DNA of 5,897 bases from Bacteroidales bacterium (lineage in GTDB: Bacteria; Bacteroidota; Bacteroidia; Bacteroidales; Muribaculaceae). Within the stretch, counting starts at the first letter, position 1; every line of letters starts with the position of its first letter. This document shows positions 1 through 5,897 of this stretch, one piece after another. The translations under genes and the position numbers were made by a program. The stretch lies in the NCBI GenBank assembly GCA_004553095.1, contig SFMJ01000103.1:1-5897 (forward strand), written 5' to 3'. The notes beneath the pieces are model-generated. The model made no database searches and had not been told where the DNA came from. It worked only from the letters and a program-made list of their open reading frames with translations.

Positions 1-23
1 GGGTGTTTTTAATGTTTACAATG

Positions 24-31
24 CAAAGGTA
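24..31 (-). promoter_or_regulatory. Bacteroidota-type -7 promoter box reading leftward out of the window
   Basis: On the minus strand these bases read TACCTTTG, a full match to the Bacteroidota -7 consensus TAnnTTTG. A TTTG that could serve as the -33 element lies upstream at 46-49 (minus strand), but the gap is only 14 bases, shorter than the roughly 19-22 usually seen. The box would start a transcript near base 17 and serve a gene beyond the left edge, divergent from the aldolase gene. The -7 match is seen directly; the promoter role is inferred and the poor spacing weakens it. Confidence 0.35.
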
Positions 32-40
32 GAATGATGA

Positions 41-59
41 TGTATCAAAGTGCGATACA
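41..59. repeat. Perfect inverted repeat, possible operator (dyad 1)
   Basis: TGTATC (41-46) and GATACA (54-59) are exact reverse complements separated by seven bases (AAAGTGC). The dyad sits just upstream of the leftward -7 box and covers its candidate -33 TTTG, where a repressor or activator site would be expected. It directly abuts a second dyad at 60-81. With 6-base arms it could occur by chance in AT-rich DNA; the pairing with the neighbour makes it more notable. No regulator family is recognisable from the arms. Confidence 0.35.
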
Positions 60-81
60 GGATTGAAAATTTTATCAATCC
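60..81. repeat. Perfect inverted repeat, possible operator (dyad 2)
   Basis: GGATTGA (60-66) and TCAATCC (75-81) are exact reverse complements with an 8-base AT-only centre (AAATTTTA). The first base follows directly on the end of dyad 1. The hexamer TATCAA occurs in both dyads in the same orientation (43-48 and 73-78), 30 bases apart, close to three helical turns. That fits two protein sites on one face of the helix, though it is inference. There is no T-run after it on either strand that would make a convincing terminator. Confidence 0.35.
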
Positions 82-292
82 CACCATTTTTCCATATTAT
101 GGTCAAGCCATTTCCATAGAATATGAAAAGCATTGTAGCGGTAGAGCTTGGAGAAGTAATATTTGTGCATATCCGGTTCTTTATCATCCTGCGCATTGGT
201 GTACATATTTGCCGCGCTCTAAACATCAGATTGCCGCAAAATTTTGGAATTGAGGCTTCTTTTTATTAATTTTACGGATATTTGTTTTTGTT
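82..292 (+). other. Non-coding AT-rich leader upstream of the threonine aldolase gene
   Basis: I see no gene here. An open frame running 50-253 starts with GTG, has no ribosome binding site and gives a protein resembling nothing I know. Short symmetries are present: CCATA-T-TATGG at 92-102 and the palindrome CAAAATTTTG at 237-246. Two imperfect -7 boxes read toward the aldolase: AATATTTG at 158-165, with ATTG at 132-135 as a weak -33 (22-base gap), and GATATTTG at 277-284, which would give an almost leaderless transcript. Each misses the first T of TAnnTTTG. The aldolase promoter therefore probably lies in this stretch but cannot be assigned. Confidence 0.4.
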
Positions 293-1324
293 ATGCTACA
301 TTTAGATTCAGACTATATACGGGGTGGTCATCCGGAGGTGATGAATCGCCTGCTCGAAGTCAGTTTAGAGGCTGTGCCTGAAGGTTATGGTGAAGATGCC
401 TATACCAAGCGAGCTCGCAAGCTGATTTTGGATGCTTGTGGACTTTCGGAGGAGGGCGATGTGCGTTTCATGGTGGGTGGCACGCTGACCAATGCCACGA
501 TGATAGATGTGTTGCTCCATCCTTGTGAAGGGGTGATAGCTGCCGAGACGAGCCATATCAATGTGCATGAAGCTGGAGCCATCGAGGCTTTCGGTCATAA
601 GGTTCTGACTATTCCTGCCTCTTACGGCAAGTTGAGTGCCAAAGATATCGATGAATATCTCGGCAAGTTTTACGAAGATAAGACCTGGCCTCACATGGTG
701 ATACCGGGAATGGTCTATATCAGTCAGCCGACAGAGTTAGGCACTTTATACACACTCGCAGAGCTTGAGGCAATAAGCAGAAAATGTAGTTTGCATAATA
801 TTCGGCTCTATGTCGATGGGGCGAGACTCGCATACGCCTTGGCGTCGCCGGAAAATAATGTAACCCTTCCCGACCTTGCCCGACTCTGCGATGCTTTCTA
901 TATCGGGGGCACTAAGTGCGGCGCATTGTTTGGCGAGGCTGTGGTTATACCCCACCCCGAAAAGATTAGTCATCTATTTACGCAGATCAAGAGGCATGGG
1001 GCTCTCTTTGCCAAGGGGTGGCTTATAGCCCTTCAGTTCGAGGTGCTCTTCAGCAATGGACTATATCAAGAAATCGGAGATTTAGGCAATCGCTATGCCG
1101 GGTTAATAAAGGAAATCATGAAGACTTGCGGATATAGGCAGTATGTTGACTCCCCCACCAATCAGCAATTCTTCATACTCCCCAATAGGATAGTAGATAG
1201 CATCAAAAAGCGGGTATCATTCTCAGTATGGGAAAAAGTAGGAAAAAGACAATCGATAGTCCGCTTCGTCACTGACTGGGCCTCAAACATAGATGGCATA
1301 AAAGACCTCCTCTTATTCCGATAA
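293..1324 (+). CDS. ltaE: Low-specificity L-threonine aldolase (PLP-dependent, Beta_elim_lyase family)
   Basis: This 343-residue cytoplasmic enzyme most likely splits L-threonine or L-allo-threonine into glycine and acetaldehyde using pyridoxal phosphate. Its length is normal for the family and it has fold-type I landmarks in order: the N-terminal DSDYIRGGHPEV (residues 5-16), YGEDAYT (32-38), the phosphate-site stretch GGTLTNATM (62-70), the probable ring-stacking His88 in ETSHINVHEAGA, TELGTLYT (147-154), VDGAR (174-178) with Asp175 positioned to contact the pyridine nitrogen, and GGTKCG (205-210), where Lys208 should form the Schiff base. The GGTK version of the lysine motif is found in one bacterial subgroup. 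The start at 293 keeps the conserved N-terminal motif; the next ATG, at 341, would remove it. No Shine-Dalgarno is visible, as is common in Bacteroidota. Codon usage changes near codon 150 although the reading frame is intact. It stands alone, convergent with sprA. Substrate stereospecificity, or another beta-eliminating activity, cannot be settled from sequence. Confidence 0.9.
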   Translation: MLHLDSDYIRGGHPEVMNRLLEVSLEAVPEGYGEDAYTKRARKLILDACGLSEEGDVRFMVGGTLTNATMIDVLLHPCEGVIAAETSHINVHEAGAIEAFGHKVLTIPASYGKLSAKDIDEYLGKFYEDKTWPHMVIPGMVYISQPTELGTLYTLAELEAISRKCSLHNIRLYVDGARLAYALASPENNVTLPDLARLCDAFYIGGTKCGALFGEAVVIPHPEKISHLFTQIKRHGALFAKGWLIALQFEVLFSNGLYQEIGDLGNRYAGLIKEIMKTCGYRQYVDSPTNQQFFILPNRIVDSIKKRVSFSVWEKVGKRQSIVRFVTDWASNIDGIKDLLLFR

Positions 1325-1340
1325 GAAGAAATCTGCCAAA

Positions 1341-1352
1341 TTAGAGCTCTAA
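1341..1352. repeat. 12-base perfect palindrome between convergent genes
   Basis: TTAGAGCTCTAA is a perfect palindrome 17 bases after the aldolase stop codon. It has no loop bases, so as RNA it would form only a short stem after opening the centre. It is followed by AAAA on the plus strand and, read on the minus strand, by AATTTGG; neither gives a terminator U-tract. Its position between two gene ends suggests a role in transcript ending, but chance is a real alternative. Confidence 0.3.
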
Positions 1353-1361
1353 AACTATCTT

Positions 1362-1378
1362 TGACATACTTTGTGTCA
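1362..1378 (+). terminator. Weak hairpin downstream of the aldolase gene, possible 3' end signal
   Basis: TGACATA (1362-1368) can pair with TGTGTCA (1372-1378) around a CTT loop, giving seven pairs including one G-U wobble as plus-strand RNA. On the minus strand the wobble becomes an A-C mismatch, so the structure favours the aldolase transcript. The following bases TAGGTCTTCATC are not a U-tract, so this is not a classical intrinsic terminator. It lies between two converging genes, where transcript ends are expected. Confidence 0.25.
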
Positions 1379-1399
1379 TAGGTCTTCATCAAAGGCGGA

Positions 1400-4300
1400 T
1401 TAGCGGGCTAAGGAGACGTTGACGGCTATGCCGTAGTTGGAGTTGCTGGTGGGATAGCTTGAGTTGGACACGAGCGGCGTGTTCGCCTGATGGTCGAAGA
1501 AGGCGGAGAGGGTGACACGCTTGCTCAAGACATAACTTGCCATGAAATTGATCGAGAAGGTGCTCGTGCCTTGTGTAGCCTGGGTGAACGCCGTCTCAAT
1601 GCGTCGTATCAGAGACTGGTTGTTGCTGAACGACAAGTCCAAATTGAGTGTCAAATCATTCGACACACTACCCTGCTTGCCACCGATCTTCAAGATCTTA
1701 TTGAAATTTGCAATCTTATAACCGGCGCCGAACGTCATCTGCTTGGAGGTCGTCTCCACGATCTGACCCGCAGATGAGTTCAGGTTGATCGTACGAGAAT
1801 CGCGATACTCGGCATTGAAAGTGATGTCATTGAAGAGTGTGAACTTCACGCCGATTAGCGGAGCAAACTTCTCTGTGATCGATACCGATGAAATATTGAA
1901 AGGACTAGAGGGTATCGGAGTCTGCGTTGTCTCATCGAGAATAAAGCCCTGAGTGCCCGAACCATCCGGCGCCTTAATCCAGTTGGTATAGCTGGTGAAC
2001 GAACCCACAGAATATGTACACTGATAAGCATGAGAGATGGTGAACGACTTGAACCATTTTCTCATATTGCCGAGATTGATGAGACCATCATAGGTGACAC
2101 GCCAGTTGGGACGCATCGAACTGAGACCGGGGAAGAGGTCGAGAGTGGTCTTGCCGGGATCTCCACCGGTATATGCCGCCAAGAAGGCAGGGATCAAGAC
2201 ATCAGAGCTTGTAGAGCTAACCTTGCTCACCTCCGGATTATACGCCGTACCCGCCATGGCATTACCCTCCATAAATCCGCTGTTGGGATATGTGGTCGAT
2301 GCATAAGAATTTTGTATTCTTTGCGCCACTTGAGGGATATAAGCCAAGAACTTATCGAAGGCTGCCGACTGATAGCCATTCTTGGCATTCGAACTGCGCA
2401 ACGAGGTCGAGATGGCACAAGCCGTGCGGACATAACTACCAGAGAAGGTGGTCGGTATGTCAGCATACATGAACTGCATCTGCTCGGTGCGTGTGTCGGT
2501 CAGATTTGTGGTGAGAAGTATCTTCAACCCCTTAATCGGTTCGAGGTTCAACTCAAAGCTGAACTCCTTGGTGCTGCTCCAGAGGGCGGGCGACACTTGA
2601 TCCGTCTCAGTGATGAGCCAACCGCGATCCAGTGCCTTCTCGACATAATCCTTGTCGTAGAAGCCGAAGGCGAAATCAAGACCGGGAGCCATCGGTCCAT
2701 AACCGGTGGACTGTCCGAACACATTGCCCACATTCGGAGAATAAAGGGGAAGATTGAGCGAATGGCTGCTACGCCACTTGAACGATAGTGAACGAGGCAT
2801 CATCAAGAAACGAAGGGTGTACTGTGCCAACTCCGATCCGAATGTCTTCTTCTCCTCCTTCACAATTTCAGTGATGATCACAGCGAGGTTGAAACGTCCG
2901 GTATCGGCGATCTGAATCGTGTTGGCATCGACCACCTTATAATTGACCTTAAACACCTGATTATCCTTACGCGCCGAGATCCGTATCTTCTTATTGTTAA
3001 GATTATGCTTGACGATAGTAGCCGAATCGGGCGACAAGGTGATGACACGTTCGAACTTCTTAGCCTTCGGTGTTTTCTTCTTATTGTCGTTCTTCTTATT
3101 ATCGTTCAAATCGCGTTTCTTGGTCTTATCTTTATTCTTATCTTTATCCTTATTGCGATTGACAGAGCCGGCACGTGAAGAGCTATTGCCGAAGCGCTTA
3201 TTGATCGACTGTAGATATTTTGACTTATTGAAGAGTGTCTCGAAATTGATGCGTGCATCGGCATTCCATGTCGTCTGGTTCTGGATGGTATTGCCAAGGT
3301 CTATGTCATCGATTATGGCACCCTTATCCCACTTATAGACCGAATTATAAGATACCGAACCGGTGAGGTAATCGAGGATGGGGAGTTTGCTGAAGGGGGC
3401 ACGATAGGTTCCGGTGAAAGTCTGGTTGTAATTCCACGGCGTACCCATGTGGCGCAAGGAGCGAAGCACCGTATCCTTCCACTCGCGATACTCATCGGGG
3501 AAGAGACGACGATTCACGGCGCCGGCTGTCTCATCGATCTTCGCGGTGGTGTTGCTGGCGAAAGAGAAGGAGAGAGACTTAGTGAGATTCCATGTCAACG
3601 ACAACTGGCGATCCCAGGTAAAGCTCTTGCTCACCTGCACCGGAAGTTTAAAACTGTCATCTGCTTCCGAGCGTGTCTGCTCCTCATAATAATGACGATA
3701 CATCGAAGTGTAGAATGTCAGATTGCTGAAGAGCCAATTCAACTCCCAATCTTTGAAGAACTTGGCAGTCTTGCTCTTACTCTTGACTTTGGAGAAGGGC
3801 TTCCAAGGTTTGATATAAGGAGTATATGAATACTGGAACGATCCGCGATAATCATCGGTATGTTCATACTCGGTGAGAGGATCGTTGTTGCGTTGCTTAT
3901 TGAACGAGAAGGAGAGTGTGAAATTGGCAGGGTCCCAAGGCATCGGAGTCTTGCTCTGGACGTTAAATCGGAAATTGGACACCGAGAAACTTTCGGTCAC
4001 CTTGCGAGTGATGGCGTAGGCCTTGATGGAATCTTTCTCTGCCTTGGTGGTGGCGGCATCGAGGGCATCCTTGAGGAGTATATCCTGATCGAGGGGATTA
4101 TATTTGGGAGTGGTGGTCTCTTGCGAACGAGCATAATAGACCGGGGCAGAGAGCTTTGCCTTAGGAGGCATGATCTTGCCCACATCACCCTGCACCACAA
4201 GGTTATACTGGTCGTAAGTGTCGATGCGGCGTTGAGCGATGCCCTGATCTACGGCACCGAAGCCGGCACTCTCATGGTGGTAAGAGAAATTGACCATTGC

Positions 4301-5897
4301 CACATCCGAAAGTGACAGGCTGGCATTGGTGTTGAGTGCCCAACCACCCTCATTGTCGAAATCGGTGACCTTCATCTCATTGACCCAGATCGTACCATCC
4401 TTGACGGAATTCGAGCGGTTGCGCACACCGATCAGCATCACGCGGACATCAGAGAGAGACGGATTACCGAGCACGCTGACCGTATTGCGGTTATTGTCAG
4501 GGTCGATCATCGAATATAGCTTGTTGTAAGCCACCCCCTCTGCATTGGCACTTCGGTCGTGGTTGCGTTGAGTCTTGACCGAAGTAAGAAGATCGAAAGG
4601 AAGATTCAGATAGTTATTGATAGGCCATACGATCGAACGATCCTGGCTGTTATAATTGTTATAACGTCCCGGAGGTGTAAGATCGAGCGGAATCTCATAC
4701 TCATAATAATTGTTCTTGACATCCGAACCAAGGCGGATGAAGATCGAGAGGTCGCCATTCTTGAGATTGGTGGCATTATTGACCATAGCCTCGGCATGTA
4801 CCCACATCTGTAGGCGCTTGTAGATGCGGAGGTCCATCGACGTGTTTTTGTATATACCACGCGCATCGCCGGGTTGAATGCCCTTCAGATTGAGCTCGAG
4901 CGACTGCTCATTGAGCTGAGTCGCCTGCGCCGAACCGCTATCCTGGTCGCGAGTCACACCGGGAGGAAGAACATAATTCACCGGTTCGCGGCCGGCATTC
5001 TCTTCGATGTTGACGACACTCATATCAAGTTCACCCTCAGCCGGGGAATCATCGCGCGAATTAAGGTTGAAACGATAGTCTCGCCACTCCCCTCTCACAA
5101 GTTCGAGAGTAGCAAAACGAAGATGTGTGGTCTCCTTGAATCCGGTCATGAACATTCTCATGAAGCGGATGGTGGAGAAGTCGCTGATGCCACCCACCAC
5201 CTTGTCGGGAGATGTCAAAGGAATCTTGAAGAGATACCATACGGATGTCTGCTTACCCTCGGCTGTCGACACCTCCGACACCTGCTTGTCGGTGATATAA
5301 TTTTTGCCCACCTCGAGGTCTTCGGGGCGAATTGACACCTTATATTGGTAATAGCGTTCATACTCATTCAGTGTGTTATCTTGATTGATATCCTCTACAT
5401 CGGGGACAGAACGAGATGACTGATATTGCGGATCATTCGCCTCATCAGGGGAGAGGGAGTTACCCTCGACGCCGTTGTAATGCTTGTAACGTTCGAGGAG
5501 ACCGGCTTTGATTTCGTCGTAATAATTCGAGCGGTAGAAACCGTAATTATCGCCGGCAGGGTCATTGAGGGGAGAGAATGGATCTTGCTGCATCTTCTCC
5601 ATGGCCTGGGGCGAGAGTTTGCCGCGCAGGATATCGAGATAATCTTTGTAGGTGACGAAGGAATACTCATCGTCATTGGAGAGACCATCGAGGCCGACAT
5701 CCTGCTGCTTGCGAGTATTGGCGTCATTATCGAAAGCGTAGGTCAGAGATGTCTGGCGAGAGACGCGTCCCCAAGCAGTCTCGGTGATGAAGTCGGAAGT
5801 GCCATCGACCGGTATACCATTCTCATAACTCTTCATACCATCTTTGAGGATATCCTCGCTGATCTCACCGAGGTTGAAATAGAGATCGCCACCCTCG
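1400..5897 (-). CDS. sprA: SprA/Sov, type IX secretion outer-membrane translocon (5' end beyond the window)
   Basis: SprA is the very large outer-membrane beta-barrel that forms the type IX secretion channel, moving proteins with C-terminal T9SS signals to the surface; in gliding relatives it is also needed for motility. The 1498 visible residues run open to the right edge. The in-frame ATG at 5836 is internal: the codons before it read GGDLYFNLGEISEDILKDG, a conserved SprA stretch. Numbering from that Met, family landmarks are DVGLDGL (46-52), DVEDINQDNTLNE (146-158), FSTIRFMRMFMTGF (220-233), NEQSLELNL (309-317), GDARGIYKN (323-331), DLRIYKRLQMWVHAE (335-349), IWVNEMKVTDFDNEGGWA (483-500), RFLMMPRSLSFKW (1009-1021), IPAFLAAYTG (1215-1224) and the end YPTSNSNYGI (1461-1470). 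Alternating amphipathic strands fill the C-terminal half. A lysine-rich tract at 895-927 precedes a small domain at about 930-992. The chain ends VSLAR without a terminal aromatic residue. Family proteins are about 2400-2500 residues, so roughly the first 900-1000 are missing here. Assignment is firm; gliding cannot be inferred. Confidence 0.96.
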   Translation of the reverse strand, partial: EGGDLYFNLGEISEDILKDGMKSYENGIPVDGTSDFITETAWGRVSRQTSLTYAFDNDANTRKQQDVGLDGLSNDDEYSFVTYKDYLDILRGKLSPQAMEKMQQDPFSPLNDPAGDNYGFYRSNYYDEIKAGLLERYKHYNGVEGNSLSPDEANDPQYQSSRSVPDVEDINQDNTLNEYERYYQYKVSIRPEDLEVGKNYITDKQVSEVSTAEGKQTSVWYLFKIPLTSPDKVVGGISDFSTIRFMRMFMTGFKETTHLRFATLELVRGEWRDYRFNLNSRDDSPAEGELDMSVVNIEENAGREPVNYVLPPGVTRDQDSGSAQATQLNEQSLELNLKGIQPGDARGIYKNTSMDLRIYKRLQMWVHAEAMVNNATNLKNGDLSIFIRLGSDVKNNYYEYEIPLDLTPPGRYNNYNSQDRSIVWPINNYLNLPFDLLTSVKTQRNHDRSANAEGVAYNKLYSMIDPDNNRNTVSVLGNPSLSDVRVMLIGVRNRSNSVKDGTIWVNEMKVTDFDNEGGWALNTNASLSLSDVAMVNFSYHHESAGFGAVDQGIAQRRIDTYDQYNLVVQGDVGKIMPPKAKLSAPVYYARSQETTTPKYNPLDQDILLKDALDAATTKAEKDSIKAYAITRKVTESFSVSNFRFNVQSKTPMPWDPANFTLSFSFNKQRNNDPLTEYEHTDDYRGSFQYSYTPYIKPWKPFSKVKSKSKTAKFFKDWELNWLFSNLTFYTSMYRHYYEEQTRSEADDSFKLPVQVSKSFTWDRQLSLTWNLTKSLSFSFASNTTAKIDETAGAVNRRLFPDEYREWKDTVLRSLRHMGTPWNYNQTFTGTYRAPFSKLPILDYLTGSVSYNSVYKWDKGAIIDDIDLGNTIQNQTTWNADARINFETLFNKSKYLQSINKRFGNSSSRAGSVNRNKDKDKNKDKTKKRDLNDNKKNDNKKKTPKAKKFERVITLSPDSATIVKHNLNNKKIRISARKDNQVFKVNYKVVDANTIQIADTGRFNLAVIITEIVKEEKKTFGSELAQYTLRFLMMPRSLSFKWRSSHSLNLPLYSPNVGNVFGQSTGYGPMAPGLDFAFGFYDKDYVEKALDRGWLITETDQVSPALWSSTKEFSFELNLEPIKGLKILLTTNLTDTRTEQMQFMYADIPTTFSGSYVRTACAISTSLRSSNAKNGYQSAAFDKFLAYIPQVAQRIQNSYASTTYPNSGFMEGNAMAGTAYNPEVSKVSSTSSDVLIPAFLAAYTGGDPGKTTLDLFPGLSSMRPNWRVTYDGLINLGNMRKWFKSFTISHAYQCTYSVGSFTSYTNWIKAPDGSGTQGFILDETTQTPIPSSPFNISSVSITEKFAPLIGVKFTLFNDITFNAEYRDSRTINLNSSAGQIVETTSKQMTFGAGYKIANFNKILKIGGKQGSVSNDLTLNLDLSFSNNQSLIRRIETAFTQATQGTSTFSINFMASYVLSKRVTLSAFFDHQANTPLVSNSSYPTSNSNYGIAVNVSLAR
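3075..3104 (-). repeat. In-frame 15-base tandem repeat in sprA (DNKKN/DNKKK)
   Basis: Two adjacent 15-base units (3075-3089 and 3090-3104) differ at one base (G at 3086, A at 3101). On the coding strand they encode consecutive DNKK blocks in the lysine-rich part of SprA. Because units are multiples of three, gain or loss by slippage would change length without breaking the frame. Confidence 0.7.
3125..3154 (-). repeat. In-frame 12-base tandem repeat in sprA (Lys-Asp-Lys-Asn type)
   Basis: Two 12-base units (3125-3136 and 3137-3148) match at 11 of 12 bases, followed by a half unit CTTATT at 3149-3154. On the coding strand they give the alternating NKDKDKNKDK of SprA residues 895-904. With the 15-base repeat nearby they show local in-frame expansion within a low-complexity segment. 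Confidence 0.7.

Noticed and set aside
50..253. 67-residue open frame upstream of the aldolase gene
   Set aside because: It starts with GTG, has a stop immediately upstream (TGA at 38-40), no ribosome binding site and no recognisable motif, and its start overlaps dyad 1. It could be chance in a short intergenic region.
277..284. GATATTTG as a definite aldolase promoter
   Set aside because: It misses the first T of TAnnTTTG, the nearest -33-like ATTG (249-252) is 24 bases away, and the transcript would be nearly leaderless. It is kept only as a weak candidate in the leader description.
334..343. GGAGG followed by ATG at 341 as an alternative aldolase start
   Set aside because: The spacing is only two bases and this start would delete the conserved N-terminal DSDY...GGHPEV motif.
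2030..2788. 252-residue open frame on the plus strand, antisense to sprA
   Set aside because: It lies wholly inside the strongly supported sprA reading frame and its translation resembles no family. Long antisense frames arise from the codon bias of the opposite strand.
3860..5335. Further plus-strand open frames of about 80-150 residues opposite sprA (for example 3860-4315 and 4874-5335)
   Set aside because: Same reason: shadows of sprA with no independent motifs, start signals or recognisable domains.
5834..5836. ATG at 5836 as the real start of the large minus-strand gene
   Set aside because: The frame stays open for 20 more codons to the window edge and those codons encode conserved SprA sequence (GGDLYFNLG), so this ATG is internal.
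1..5897. Search for an unknown multi-gene system, mobile element, CRISPR array or structured RNA gene
   Set aside because: The window is filled by two recognisable genes. I saw no transposase motifs, terminal repeats, spaced repeat array, or tRNA/rRNA-like sequence.

Overview
The window looks like ordinary chromosome from a member of the Bacteroidota, most likely order Bacteroidales. The main evidence is a very long gene for SprA (Sov), the outer-membrane translocon of the type IX secretion system, which is essentially confined to this phylum. Supporting signs are the lack of a clear Shine-Dalgarno site before the other gene and a TAnnTTTG-type promoter element. Genus cannot be fixed from the sequence alone.

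Layout: bases 1-292 contain no gene I can support. They hold a TACCTTTG -7 box reading leftward out of the window, two perfect inverted repeats directly next to each other (41-59 and 60-81), and an AT-rich leader. Bases 293-1324 (+ strand) encode a complete PLP-dependent low-specificity L-threonine aldolase. A 75-base convergent intergenic follows, with a 12-base palindrome and a small hairpin. From 1400 to the right edge, the minus strand encodes the C-terminal 1498 residues of SprA. Its start, signal peptide and roughly the first 900-1000 residues (judging by family length) lie outside the window.

The two genes have no obvious functional link. One is cytoplasmic amino-acid metabolism (threonine or allo-threonine to glycine and acetaldehyde), the other protein export through the outer membrane. 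They converge tail to tail, so they are separate transcription units.

I found no mobile element, CRISPR array, tRNA, rRNA or unknown multi-gene system. The points most worth a second look are a change in codon usage halfway through the aldolase gene, the paired dyads beside the leftward promoter, two calcium-loop-like motifs in SprA, and a tandem-repeat-encoded lysine-rich tract inside the SprA barrel region.
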